From Chloroflexota bacterium (GTDB taxonomy: Bacteria > Chloroflexota > UBA11872 > VXOZ01): a stretch of 64,000 nt of DNA. The stretch spans positions 3,136 to 67,135 of the forward strand of contig JAAXIC010000049.1 of assembly GCA_012270555.1 (NCBI GenBank). Direction: 5' to 3'. A program made the position numbers and the translations under genes. The notes under the pieces were generated by a model. That model did not search any database and was not told the DNA's origin. It saw nothing but the letters and a program-made list of their open reading frames with translations. This document shows, in pieces, positions 36,385 to 44,823 of the stretch (the stretch's first letter is position 1; each line of letters starts with the position of its first letter).

Positions 36385-36768
36385 TTGAGTGAGCTATTGC
36401 CCAAATTCAATCGACTGATCCCGATAATCTACGTGCGGGACCTCGACGCGGAAGTCGAATTCTACAAGAACTTTGGGTTTGAGATTTCTTACGAAGGCGA
36501 CGAGTTTCCCGGCTTCATCGCCTTGCGCTGCGAGAGCTTCGAATTCGGAGTGGAGGCAAAGAGCGACTTTGAACCAGAGAGCGCTCAAGCGAGTTTCGTG
36601 TGGCAGATGGAGACAGATAGCTTTAGCAAAGTCAGGGCAGTTTGCAAGGCCAAGGGATACAAGTTCTCCGAACCGAAATGCTATTGGGAAGAGTGGGATT
36701 CCTGGGAGATGCAAGTCCAAACACCGAACGGGTACACGCTGCACTTCGACAAGCACGGCAAGGACTAG
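36385..36768 (+). CDS. VOC/glyoxalase-fold protein (bleomycin-resistance-like)
   Basis: This 127-residue VOC-superfamily protein has paired beta-alpha-beta-beta-beta units. It begins LLPKFNRLIPIIYVRDLDAEVEFYKNFGF and ends VQTPNGYTLHFDKHG. The motif resembles fosfomycin/bleomycin-resistance and glyoxalase I proteins. It starts at TTG (36385). It is followed 23 nt later by another VOC gene on the same strand. Function unknown. Confidence 0.75.
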   Translation: MSELLPKFNRLIPIIYVRDLDAEVEFYKNFGFEISYEGDEFPGFIALRCESFEFGVEAKSDFEPESAQASFVWQMETDSFSKVRAVCKAKGYKFSEPKCYWEEWDSWEMQVQTPNGYTLHFDKHGKD

Positions 36769-36791
36769 GGAAAGGACCTGAGCAGAGTACA

Positions 36792-37208
36792 ATGAGTAAG
36801 GAACCCGATGCGTCTCCGCCTACGCTCTTCCCCTACTTGAGCTATCGCGACGCCGCCGCAGCCCTAACCTGGCTCGCCGAGGCCTTTGGTTTCACCAAGA
36901 CGGTCGTATTCTCCGATCCCGCCGGCACTGTGATGCATGCGGAGATGAGCTTTGGCAACGGCGCTATTATGGTCGGCACCGCTACCGTTGACCAACCCGC
37001 GGAAAGCCACCGGAACGTCCCGGCGGAGCACGGTATCTACGTGCACGTTGCAGACGTGGACGCCCATTATCAGCGTGCCCTGGCCGCCGGAGCGCACATC
37101 GTCTTCCCGCCTGAAGACACGGAGTGGGGAACCCGCCGCTACCGCGCCCTCGATCCGGAAGGCTATGAGTGGAGCTTCGGCAACTATCGACCCAGCCCTA
37201 ACGCTTAG
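36792..37208 (+). CDS. VOC-family protein (glyoxalase/bleomycin-resistance type)
   Basis: This 138-residue VOC protein has SYRDAAAALTWLAEAFGFTKTV near the N-terminus, GIYVHVADVDAHYQRALAAG in the middle, and ALDPEGYEWSFGNYRP at the C-terminus. The pattern matches the PhnB-like/DUF1428-like VOC group. The ATG at 36792 is preferred over upstream in-frame codons. The substrate is unknown. Confidence 0.82.
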   Translation: MSKEPDASPPTLFPYLSYRDAAAALTWLAEAFGFTKTVVFSDPAGTVMHAEMSFGNGAIMVGTATVDQPAESHRNVPAEHGIYVHVADVDAHYQRALAAGAHIVFPPEDTEWGTRRYRALDPEGYEWSFGNYRPSPNA

Positions 37209-37525
37209 CGAGGGCGTCTCTGGACCGCCACGTAGTTTCCTCGTTACACCATGTATAGCAGACCAACACGTTTGTTTGCCGCGGGCATGGGCAGCACGGG
37301 GCAGAGAGGCGGGGGATAAGCCCCCGCGCTACCTCTTTGCCGGCGGAGTGCCGGCACGTGACGAAGACACAGGCGTCGCTGCCATGCATCCGGTAGCACA
37401 GGTTTGTAACCTGTGCCGTAGCGCAGTGATGTCAGCGTATCGTGTCAGTCCGGTTACTATTCAATACAAGAGTGCTGAGCGACTAGGAACTATCCATCAA
37501 GAAGACACGCGAGATAGAGGGACAC
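37209..37525. repeat. Gene-free region holding two palindromic repeats
   Basis: I see no gene. 37305-37332 is the GGCGGGGG-ATAAG-CCCCCGC palindrome. 37388-37425 is the GGTAGCACAGGTTTGTAACCTGTGCC palindrome. Both recur at 18411-18501. Confidence 0.6.
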
Positions 37526-38095
37526 ATGACAGCAGCCGCAGGCCCTAGTGAGAAGAGAGTCTCTTACGCCGCCTTTCTCCGCGGCATCAACGTGGGCGGA
37601 CACCGGTCCATAAAGATGGCAGACCTGCGCGCCGCCTTCACGGCTCAGGGATTCGCAGACGTAAAAACTGTCCTTGCGAGCGGCAACGTCCGCTTTATGG
37701 CTGCAGAATCGGATGCGTCCGCACTGCGCGGCACTATCGAGCGGTGTCTTCGGCAGGAATTCGGGTACGACATCCCCGTTCTTCTCCGCACAGTCGCGGA
37801 TCTCGAGCGCTTGGAGTTGGCAAACCCGTTCGAAGAGGTGGTCATAACCCCGCAGACAAGACTCTACGTTACGTTTCTCCCGGAAGGAGAGGCCACGCAC
37901 ACAATGACCCTCGACGACCTTGCCGCTGACGGCTTTACTCTCGTGCGCGCGACCGCGAGTGAGGTGTGCAGTGTTTTCACGCTAGCGCCACAGCGCAGTA
38001 CCATCGATCTCATGACATTGCTCGAAAGGGAGTTTGGCCCCAACATCACGACCCGCACGTGGAACACGATCACGCGGCTTTTGGCCGCGCGCTAG
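37526..38095 (+). CDS. DUF1697 family protein
   Basis: This 189-residue protein begins TAAAGPSEKRVSYAAFLRGINVGGHRSIKMADLR, followed by AAFTAQGFADVKTVLASGNVRF. These are hallmark motifs of DUF1697, a family of unknown function. The C-terminus has EFGPNITTRTWNTITRLLAA, as in the family. Start at ATG 37526. Function not known. Confidence 0.9.
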   Translation: MTAAAGPSEKRVSYAAFLRGINVGGHRSIKMADLRAAFTAQGFADVKTVLASGNVRFMAAESDASALRGTIERCLRQEFGYDIPVLLRTVADLERLELANPFEEVVITPQTRLYVTFLPEGEATHTMTLDDLAADGFTLVRATASEVCSVFTLAPQRSTIDLMTLLEREFGPNITTRTWNTITRLLAAR

Positions 38096-38327
38096 CGACT
38101 GTCTGTACATTTGGCAGTTGGGATCAGGACGCAATAGTCGGACAGCGCCCAGCGCGGGAACCAAGGGCACCAGGTATGACTTTGCATGCCCGCAGCGGAC
38201 ACGCAGCCATTCCAATCCAGCACTGCATCAGAGGTGGCGCGCCGATTGAGCTACTCTGAGAAGGGCACGTGCAGCTTGCTGAGTACAGATTGTCTTATCG
38301 ACTCTTAGGTGAATGAAAGGGAATATT

Positions 38328-38720
38328 ATGTCACGTATCGTCCACTTCGAAATACAGGCCTCCGACCCACAGCGCGCAATTGCGTTCTATTCCGGCGTCT
38401 TTGGCTGGGAGTTCCACCAGTGGGAAGGCGGCGATGAGGACTATTGGCTCATCATAACCGGCCCCGAAGATGAGCCCGGCATCAACGGCGGCCTCGCCAG
38501 GCGTCGAGGCGATCCACCCGAGGAAAACGCATCTGTCAATTGCTACACGTGCGTCGTTCAAGTTACCGACCTTGACGCAACCTTGGAGAAGATCACGGCA
38601 GAAGGGGGCGTTATTGCGCTACCCAAGATGCCGGTGCCCGGCGTCGGCTGGGCCGGGTACGCCAAGGATACTGAGGGTAACATCTTCGGCATGATGCAGC
38701 CGGACCCGGCCGCAGCCTAG
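38328..38720 (+). CDS. VOC-family protein (glyoxalase-like)
   Basis: This 130-residue VOC protein begins SRIVHFEIQASDPQRAIAFYSGVFGWEFHQW and ends GYAKDTEGNIFGMMQPD, as in the PhnB/glyoxalase-like group of small enzymes. I chose the ATG at 38328 with an AAAGGGA Shine-Dalgarno; an ATG at 38313 is also possible. The stop TAG lies inside the left terminal repeat of a MITE-like element. Confidence 0.85.
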   Translation: MSRIVHFEIQASDPQRAIAFYSGVFGWEFHQWEGGDEDYWLIITGPEDEPGINGGLARRRGDPPEENASVNCYTCVVQVTDLDATLEKITAEGGVIALPKMPVPGVGWAGYAKDTEGNIFGMMQPDPAAA

Positions 38721-38844
38721 TACCGTTTCCAGATAGATTTGGAGACATCTCGGTTCCGAGTTTGCCCCCTCTCCCTGAGGGAGAGGGCTAGGGTGAGGGT
38801 AAGGGTGAAACATCAGAGCAGAATCAGGTTGAAAAGGTACTAGG
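38716..38844. mobile_element. MITE-like element with CCTAGTACC/GGTACTAGG terminal inverted repeats (copy 2)
   Basis: The 129-bp element starts CCTAGTACCGTTTCC (38716) and ends GGTACTAGG (38844). A CCCTCTCCCTGAGGGAGAGGG palindrome lies in its centre. The left end supplies the TAG stop of the VOC gene. Related copies are at 30984-31178 and 43627-43749. It is non-autonomous and short, with no transposase gene. Confidence 0.75.
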
Positions 38845-38854
38845 TGCTTGGCTC

Positions 38855-39235
38855 GTGACAACGTCAAGCTCAGCAAGTGTTGAGACTACGCCTGAGCACA
38901 TTCTTCTTGGACACAGTCCCCGTATACAGGCACTGGCTGCGCGCCTGCGAGAGCTTGTCCGGACTACCGTCCCTGACGCCACGGAGAGAGCTTATCCCGG
39001 CTGGCACGGCATAGGCTATCGGCATCCGCAGTGCGGTTACTTCTGCGGCATTTTCCCACAAGAGAGTAGCGTATGGTTGCTCTTCGAGTATGGCGCGCTA
39101 CTGGCTGATCCCGACAGCCATCTGGAAGGATACGGCAAGCAGACCCGCTACGTGGACATCCGGCGGCAGCAGGACATACGGGTGCGCCCAATCAAGCGGC
39201 TCATCAAGGCCGCGCTCGCATACAGAAAGCGCTAA
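38855..39235 (+). CDS. DUF1801-like protein
   Basis: This 126-residue protein contains VRTTVPDATERAYPGWHGIGYRHP, resembling the YdhG/DUF1801 fold, which includes iron-binding Frataxin-like and unknown proteins. It starts at GTG (38855) and ends in a basic RPIKRLIKAALAYRKR tail. The neighbours give no function. The assignment to a family is moderate. Confidence 0.65.
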   Translation: MTTSSSASVETTPEHILLGHSPRIQALAARLRELVRTTVPDATERAYPGWHGIGYRHPQCGYFCGIFPQESSVWLLFEYGALLADPDSHLEGYGKQTRYVDIRRQQDIRVRPIKRLIKAALAYRKR

Positions 39236-39724
39236 GCGGGTGTGAGCAGTTCTCAGCCAGGCGCACAGTTCATGGTTCGACTCTTTTTCATGCTCAGGAG
39301 AAGCAAGCGTACCACGAACTAGAGAAGAAAGTTTCCCATAAAAAATAGAACGCCAAACTCCGTCATTCCGGCGAAAGCTCGCCCCCGTGCGGGGGCGCGG
39401 AATCTAGGGTGTGCGCGGCAAAGATGGATTCCCGCGTGCGCGGGAATGACGGTCAAAAAGGCAACCGCAGTTTTAATCTTTCTTGTGTGGCCTGAGCAAA
39501 GCCATGGTGATTCCCGAGGAAAGAGAGATTCCTAGGGGAAAGAGAAGCCCCTGGGAACAAATGTCCCCGCGAAAAAGCCAGTATCCGTTCGTCCTGAGCC
39601 TGTCGAAGGATGAACGGATACTTTTTTCACACACCCTCTAAGCGTCGCCTATAGTTTGCCACACTCTCCAGGTATGCAACACTACGAACCGCACGGCAGG
39701 CGAATAGTGCCAAGATAAAGAGAA
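39236..39724. repeat. Gene-free region with two palindromic repeats
   Basis: I see no gene. 39361-39453 has GTCATTCC arms (GTCATTCCGGCGAAAGC and GGGAATGAC) around CCCCCGTGCGGGGGCG, matching 7977-8033. 39581-39620 has TATCCGTTCGTCCTGAG and GAAGGATGAACGGATA arms, a repeat also seen at 7799-7927 and 15774-15921. Confidence 0.6.
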
Positions 39725-40171
39725 CTACGTCGCTGCGACCGGCACCTGCTCGCCCTGCACCTTGGTATAGACCCGCTGCGCCAAGCTACCCTCAATCGGC
39801 GCCGGCTGGCCGATACGAATGCTCTCTTCCAGGTAACTGAAGAGTGCGTCGATGTCTGCCTTGGAATTCATGCGCTGAAACCATAGACCTCTACCAAAGA
39901 GGTACATGAACACGTTATTTCCAAGACCGCAGGGGCCCAGGCAGCCGCCGCCGTCATCTGCCGTGAAGACGATGTTCACGTGTTCCGAGATGCCTCTGCG
40001 ACGTGACTCGCGCAAGTAGTGCGCCTTATCGATTCTGGGATAAGTGTAACCATTGCCACAGCAACAGGCTTCGCAGACAAAGAGCACGCCTGCCATCATC
40101 TGCAAGATTTCCTGATCGCCCTCCAAAGTAGGCACGATCATGAGATCGGGACGACCGGGAAAGTCCCTCAT
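39725..40171 (-). CDS. Ferredoxin-like [2Fe-2S] protein
   Basis: This 148-residue protein has a CEACCCGNGYTYPRID cluster near residue 33 and GGGCLGPCGLGN near residue 75, the spaced cysteines of the thioredoxin-like (2Fe-2S) ferredoxin family. The rest is a small alpha/beta domain with FMYLFGRGLWFQRMNSK. It likely carries electrons for an unknown partner, as no partner enzyme is adjacent. It starts at ATG 40171. Confidence 0.75.
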   Translation of the reverse strand: MRDFPGRPDLMIVPTLEGDQEILQMMAGVLFVCEACCCGNGYTYPRIDKAHYLRESRRRGISEHVNIVFTADDGGGCLGPCGLGNNVFMYLFGRGLWFQRMNSKADIDALFSYLEESIRIGQPAPIEGSLAQRVYTKVQGEQVPVAAT

Positions 40172-40358
40172 TCTGCAATCCTTCTCCGCTATCTAGACGC
40201 TCGGGATCGGTGAGCGTCGCTCCAAATGCTACGTAATTCAGACTGCCATTCTCAGGCAGTTTGTTGGTGACACGGGGCAGCGACAGGAAATTCTACGCGA
40301 CCTTTCTCCAAAATTACCAGGAACTGCGAATGGTTGTCAACTAATCGGGCTGGCGCTC

Positions 40359-40388
40359 TTGACGACCTTGCCGACATCGTGATATAAG
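40359..40388 (+). promoter_or_regulatory. Candidate sigma-70 type promoter for an unidentified RNA
   Basis: TTGACG (40359-40364) and TATAAG (40383-40388) are spaced 18 nt apart, a good match to -35/-10 boxes. The next strong feature downstream is an intrinsic terminator at 40726-40757, with no large gene between. Confidence 0.45.
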
Positions 40389-40394
40389 GTACAA

Positions 40395-40757
40395 AGCTAG
40401 TACTGTGTTCGGTGCCCTTTAGAGGCAATTCGTAACAGCCATGAACCGCGCTGCAGAAGCCAACAGCCTTGCGCTTCGCGGCGGCCACACGATTGAGTTG
40501 TGGTCGCCAGTGTTCGTATTTCCTGTAGCCGCCTAGGCGGCGCTAGAGAGAAAACACACACCATTACCAGTGGGACGGCAGCATTCCCAGCACCGAGCAA
40601 AGAAGAGTGATGCACCAGCGAGAAATCGGTCGCCGGACAGTCGATGTAGGAAGTCAGGCGCTAAGAGTGCACACTGAGCAACAAGACAAGACCGGCTGTA
40701 CCAGTTGCAGCAGATAGCGCGAATGCCCGTCCCCAACGCAGGGACGGGTTTCTTGTT
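40395..40757 (+). ncRNA. Candidate structured RNA or small-peptide transcript
   Basis: Between a promoter-like pair and a strong terminator lies about 360 nt with no large gene. It contains a perfect palindrome GCCGCCTAGGCGGC (near 40529-40542) and a 31-codon open frame (from ATG at 40440) without a good ribosome site. I checked for tmRNA, RNase P, 6S and SRP RNA features and found none. The RNA is inferred from its boundaries only. Confidence 0.3.
40726..40757 (+). terminator. Strong intrinsic terminator of a preceding transcript
   Basis: CCCGTCCC pairs with GGGACGGG around a 7-nt loop, followed by TTTCTTGTT. It points to a plus-strand transcript ending here. Confidence 0.75.
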
Positions 40758-40792
40758 AGTTGTAGCACGAGTGCGATTGGATAACCGAGGCG

Positions 40793-41137
40793 ATGCTAGG
40801 TGAGTTTCCAGAATCTACCGTAGACATGCAAATCGAGCCGGACCGGCTCTCTACGGTATACCGGTGGAGCAGGCGGACGCTGCTGACGGCAGCGCTTGCG
40901 TTCTCTGTTACCATTCTGGCTCTAGGAGTGCTCGCGCTACTGCTCCTCGGCGTTCCGATTGCGCTGATCACCGGCCTGCTGGCAGGAAACTGGTCGGCAA
41001 CCGAACAGGCTCTGGCGGAGCTATGGCGGCTGAGCCCGGCGCTCCTCGCCGCCGAATTCGTGCTGGCATGGCTGCTTATTGGCGTATACATCATCGTGCG
41101 CAAAGTATTGGCGAAGTTTGGCGTCGCGGAAGCATAA
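40793..41137 (+). CDS. Small two-helix membrane protein, unknown function
   Basis: This 114-residue protein has a short hydrophilic start and two hydrophobic helices, around VTILALGVLALLLLGVPIAL and LLAAEFVLAWLLIGVYIIV, separated by a short loop. It ends in RKVLAKFGVAEA. The nearest gene downstream is ilvB, 256 nt away. I do not recognise it. Confidence 0.6.
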   Translation: MLGEFPESTVDMQIEPDRLSTVYRWSRRTLLTAALAFSVTILALGVLALLLLGVPIALITGLLAGNWSATEQALAELWRLSPALLAAEFVLAWLLIGVYIIVRKVLAKFGVAEA

Positions 41138-41242
41138 TTGGGTATCCTAGAGCAGAAGCAAACGCTTAACACACATTAGTTTGGCGAGTATCATGAAGCG
41201 GATCAATTCACTTGCAATAACGGAGGCAAACACTTGTAGGAC

Positions 41243-41320
41243 GTGGCGCACCTATTGTTTGGTGGCGCCCGCGTCTTGCAGTTCGGTACCCGTCTCTCCG
41301 GGACAGGAGAGGTGTGCCAC
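41243..41320 (+). promoter_or_regulatory. Structured leader of ilvB
   Basis: GTGGCGCACCT (41243-41253) pairs with AGGTGTGCCAC (41310-41320), with one G-T pair. The inner part has GGTGGCGCCCGCG, close to a T-box antiterminator sequence but with an extra base, plus a CCCG/CGGG hairpin. A leader structure for branched-chain synthesis control is inferred. Not a proven T-box. Confidence 0.4.
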
Positions 41321-41392
41321 GACACGTCGTTTAGTACCTTGAAAATGACAACGCAGAAGAGTATCTGAAGTGCAGCAGAAGGTTGGGAGAAA

Positions 41393-43096
41393 ATGAAACG
41401 GACAGGTGCAGAAATCATCTTGGATAGCTTGGTGGCGCACGGTGTGCACACCGTATTCGGGTATCCCGGCGGCGCGTGCCTGCCCTTGTATGACGCCCTC
41501 TACCATTACCAAGACCGGATCAATCACATCCTGGTGCGCCACGAGCAGGGCGCTGCTTTTGCCGCCGATGGCTATGCGCGCGCCAGCGGCGACGTGGGCG
41601 TGTGCATCGCCACCAGCGGACCCGGCGTCACCAATCTCGTCACCGGCATTGCGGGCGCACACATGGATTCCGTGCCCGTGGTTGCCCTCACCGGCCAGGT
41701 GCCGCGCAACCTGCTCGGCACAGACGGCTTCCAAGAAACCGACGCCACCGGCGTAATGCTGCCCATTACCAAGCACAACTGGCTCGTAATGAACGCCGAA
41801 GAGCTGCCCCGCGTGATGGAAGAGGCTTTCTATATCGCCAACACGGGACGCAAAGGGCCGGTGCAAGTTGATGTGCCGAAAGATGTCTACTTAGAAGAGG
41901 TCGAGTTCGACGACTTTCCGCCGCCCAATATCCCCGGCTACAACCCGGATGAGGGCATGCAGCCGGATCCTACGCTCGTGCGCGCCGCGGCGGAGGTGAT
42001 CCACGGCTCGGAGAAGCCGATCATCCTGGCCGGCCATGGCATTCACTACTCCAACGCCTATGACGAATTGCTGGCGTTCGCCGAGAAAGCGAACATACCC
42101 GTCATCACCACGCTGCACGGTGTCTCGTCCTTCCCGGAGAGCCACGAACTCTCATTCGGCATGGTCGGCATGCACGGCAACCTCTATGCCAACTGGGCCG
42201 TAGACCGCGCCGACCTGCTCATCTCTTTGGGGATGCGCTTCGACGACCGCGTGACGGGCCGCCTGGAAGATTTCGCTACAGAAGCCCGCATCATCCACGT
42301 GGACATCGACCCGGCGGAGATCGGCAAGAACGTCACGACCGACGTTGGCATCGTGGCGGACCTCAAGCCCACCATCCGCGCGCTCATCGACGAAATCGAC
42401 CAGCTCGACCACACGCCGTGGGTGAAGCAGATTTGCCAGTGGCGCGAGGAGCATCCCAGCCTCGCTATCCGCGAGACTGAAATTGTCCTACCGCAGTGGG
42501 TCATTCGCCAGATATACCACATCACCAATGGCGAAGCAGTTGTCGTCACGGACGTAGGGCAGGCGCAAATGTGGGCGGCACAGCACTTCTGGTACGACCG
42601 GCGCAACACGTTCTTCTCGTCGGGCGGCCTCGGCGCCATGGGGTACGCCTTTCCCGCGGCCATTGGCGTCAAGTACGCGCGCCCCAACGAACAGGTGTGG
42701 AGCATCATTGGGGATGGCGGCTTCCAGATGACGTTGCAGGATCTTGCCGTCGTCAAAGAACACAACGTAGACATCAAGATTGCCATCATCAACAACAATC
42801 ATCTGGGCATGATTCGACAGTGGCAGACGCTCTTCTACGATAGCCGCTTCATCAGCGCAAGACTGGAAAACCCGGACTTTGTCAAGCTTGCCGAAGCGTA
42901 CGGCCTCACGGGCCTGCGCGCGACATCCAAGAAAGAGGTGCTCAAGGTCTTGAAAGAGGCGGCGAGTATTCCCGGCCCGGTGGTGCTCGACCTGGTGGTC
43001 GACGAAGTCGAAAAGGTCTACCCCATGGTGCCTGCCGGTTCGAGCCTTGCCGAGACCATCGAAGGTGACGAAGTGGAAGAAGCGAGGTACGCATGA
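41393..43096 (+). CDS. ilvB: Acetolactate synthase, large catalytic subunit
   Basis: This 567-residue thiamine-pyrophosphate enzyme makes acetolactate or acetohydroxybutyrate for valine, leucine and isoleucine synthesis. The catalytic Glu51 lies in RHEQGAAFAADGYARASG. The TPP motif GDGGFQMTLQDLAVVKEHN, followed by NNNHLGMIRQW, is typical, and the central FAD-binding domain is present. The stop overlaps the start of ilvN by 4 nt (ATGA). It is preceded by a leader with inverted repeats (41243-41320). Confidence 0.96.
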   Translation: MKRTGAEIILDSLVAHGVHTVFGYPGGACLPLYDALYHYQDRINHILVRHEQGAAFAADGYARASGDVGVCIATSGPGVTNLVTGIAGAHMDSVPVVALTGQVPRNLLGTDGFQETDATGVMLPITKHNWLVMNAEELPRVMEEAFYIANTGRKGPVQVDVPKDVYLEEVEFDDFPPPNIPGYNPDEGMQPDPTLVRAAAEVIHGSEKPIILAGHGIHYSNAYDELLAFAEKANIPVITTLHGVSSFPESHELSFGMVGMHGNLYANWAVDRADLLISLGMRFDDRVTGRLEDFATEARIIHVDIDPAEIGKNVTTDVGIVADLKPTIRALIDEIDQLDHTPWVKQICQWREEHPSLAIRETEIVLPQWVIRQIYHITNGEAVVVTDVGQAQMWAAQHFWYDRRNTFFSSGGLGAMGYAFPAAIGVKYARPNEQVWSIIGDGGFQMTLQDLAVVKEHNVDIKIAIINNNHLGMIRQWQTLFYDSRFISARLENPDFVKLAEAYGLTGLRATSKKEVLKVLKEAASIPGPVVLDLVVDEVEKVYPMVPAGSSLAETIEGDEVEEARYA

Positions 43097-43614
43097 GACA
43101 CGTCCTGATTGCAGATGTAGAAGACCGTCCCGGTGTGCTCAACCGCATCGCCAGTCTCTTTCGCAAGCGCGCGTACAACATCGAGAGCCTGGCCGTCGGC
43201 CACTCGCACCGTCCGGGTATCTCCCGCATGACGATTGTCGTGGCGGAAGACCATGAAGAAGCGATTCAGGTAACGAAACAGTTGGATAAGCTGATTGAAG
43301 TGGTTTCGGTCACGGATGTCACGGAGCAACGCCACGTTTCGCGTGAGATGGCGCTCGCCAAGATAGCCGCGCCAGAGATGAAGCGCACTGAGATTCTGCA
43401 ACTCGCCAATGTCTACCGGGCGCAAGTGGTAGACGTCTCGCCCGGCAGCATCATACTCGAGATCACCGGGGACGAAGACAAGATCGACTCGTTCGTTGAG
43501 ATCATTCGTCCCTATGGCATCCTGGAACTGAGCCGCACCGGCGAGGTCGCCATGGTGCGCGGACGCGCCATGCCAACGCCGGCGATGGTAGCGGAAGAAG
43601 GACCGGCAGCGTAG
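43093..43614 (+). CDS. ilvN: Acetolactate synthase, small regulatory subunit
   Basis: This 173-residue subunit has an N-terminal ACT domain (RHVLIADVEDRPGVLNRIASLFRKRAYNIESL) and the C-terminal SIILEITGDEDKIDSFVEIIRPYGILELSRTG, typical of IlvN/IlvH. It activates the large subunit and confers valine feedback inhibition. The ATG overlaps the ilvB stop. A repeat element lies after it. Confidence 0.95.
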   Translation: MRHVLIADVEDRPGVLNRIASLFRKRAYNIESLAVGHSHRPGISRMTIVVAEDHEEAIQVTKQLDKLIEVVSVTDVTEQRHVSREMALAKIAAPEMKRTEILQLANVYRAQVVDVSPGSIILEITGDEDKIDSFVEIIRPYGILELSRTGEVAMVRGRAMPTPAMVAEEGPAA

Positions 43615-43626
43615 GGTTTGCGTAAT

Positions 43627-43749
43627 CCAGTACTGCTTCCAGATGGATTAGACAGACGGCTAGGCTCCGTGTTTGTTCCCTCTCCCTGAGGGAGAGGGCT
43701 AGGGTGAGGGTGAAGTTTCGAAGAAGAATTACGTTGAGTTAGTGCCAGG
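43627..43749. mobile_element. MITE-like element with degenerate CCTAGTACC-type ends (copy 3)
   Basis: The left end CCAGTACTGCTTCCAGATGG resembles copies at 31006 and 38716. The right end is AGTGCCAGG. The central CCCTCTCCCTGAGGGAGAGGG palindrome is intact. The element stands 12 nt after the stop of ilvN. The degenerate ends suggest an older copy. Confidence 0.6.
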
Positions 43750-43752
43750 AGT

Positions 43753-43780
43753 GGGCCACCTCGTAACTCAGAGGTGGTCC
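43753..43780 (+). terminator. Hairpin upstream of ilvC
   Basis: GGGCCACCTC pairs with GAGGTGGTCC (one G-T pair) around an 8-nt loop. No T-rich tail follows. It lies 48 nt before ilvC, so it may be an attenuator or an RNA-stability hairpin between ilvN and ilvC. Confidence 0.35.
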
Positions 43781-43827
43781 ATTACGTGAAGAGAAACGAC
43801 ACACTTGGAGAGCGAAGAGAGGGAACC

Positions 43828-44823
43828 GTGGTTCAGGTCTACTACGACGAAGACGCAAACATCGATCTGCTCAACGATAAGACGATCGGCATCATCGGGT
43901 ACGGCAGCCAGGGACACGCCCACGCGCTCAATCTGCGCGACAGCGGCTGCAATGTCATGGTGGGTCTCTACGAGGGCAGCCGGTCGTGGTCGAAAGTGGA
44001 AAGCGACGGTCTGGGTGTTGGCACTACCGAAGCAGTTGCCCAGCAAGCTGACCTCATCATGATGCTCGCACCGGATACGGTGCAGCCAAGCCTCTTCCAG
44101 GATGCAATTGCACCTCATCTGCGCGCGGGTCAAGTGCTCCTCTTCGCTCATGGCTTCAACATTCACTTCCAGCAAATCGTACCCCCCGCCATCGTTGATG
44201 TGAGCATGGTTGCGCCGAAGGCTCCCGGCCACCGCATGCGCGCTACGTTTGAGGAAGGCAACGGCGTGCCCGGACTTATCGCCATCCAGCAGGACGCCAG
44301 CGGCAACGCTCGCGAGCTGACCCTCGCCTATGCACGCGGCATCGGCTGCACGCGGGCCGGAGTCCTGAATACGACGTTCAAGGAAGAGACGGAGACCGAT
44401 CTCTTTGGCGAGCAGACCGTGCTGTGCGGTGGCGTGAGCGCGCTGGTGAAAGCGGCATTTGAGATCCTGGTGGACGCCGGCTACCAACCTGAGATTGCGT
44501 ATTTTGAATGCATGCACGAACTCAAGCTCATCGTGGACCTCTTCTACCAAGGCGGCTTGAACTACATGCGCTATTCTGTGAGCGAGACGGCCGAGTACGG
44601 CGACTACAGCCGCGGCCCGCGTGTCGTGGACGACCACGTGCGCGAGTCTATGCAGGAAATCTTGCGCGAAATCCAAACCGGCGAATTTGCGCGGGAGTGG
44701 ATCCTGGAAAATATGGCGGACCGACCGGCGTTCAACGCCTACCGCGAAATGGACAAATCTCACCAGATAGAGACCGTCGGCAAGAACCTGCGAGCAATGA
44801 TGCCGTGGCTCGATCCCAAGTAA
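43828..44823 (+). CDS. ilvC: Ketol-acid reductoisomerase
   Basis: This 331-residue class I enzyme catalyses the second step in valine and isoleucine synthesis with NAD(P)H. It begins [17 protein letters not shown], then [21 protein letters not shown], a Rossmann cofactor motif. Catalytic acidic residues are in [10 protein letters not shown] and [12 protein letters not shown] chose the GTG at 43828 with an AGAGAGGG ribosome site because it gives the standard N-terminus. An upstream start would add a poorly conserved 18 residues. Confidence 0.96.
   Translation: MVQVYYDEDANIDLLNDKTIGIIGYGSQGHAHALNLRDSGCNVMVGLYEGSRSWSKVESDGLGVGTTEAVAQQADLIMMLAPDTVQPSLFQDAIAPHLRAGQVLLFAHGFNIHFQQIVPPAIVDVSMVAPKAPGHRMRATFEEGNGVPGLIAIQQDASGNARELTLAYARGIGCTRAGVLNTTFKEETETDLFGEQTVLCGGVSALVKAAFEILVDAGYQPEIAYFECMHELKLIVDLFYQGGLNYMRYSVSETAEYGDYSRGPRVVDDHVRESMQEILREIQTGEFAREWILENMADRPAFNAYREMDKSHQIETVGKNLRAMMPWLDPK

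Noticed and set aside
40395-40757. tmRNA or RNase P RNA at the candidate transcript
   Set aside because: No tRNA-like 3' end with TTCGA loop and no GAGGAAAGTC-type or ACAGAA-type conserved blocks were found.
41243-41334. Definite T-box riboswitch before ilvB
   Set aside because: The antiterminator-like core has a length mismatch and I could not find a stem I or specifier loop. Kept only as a structured leader.
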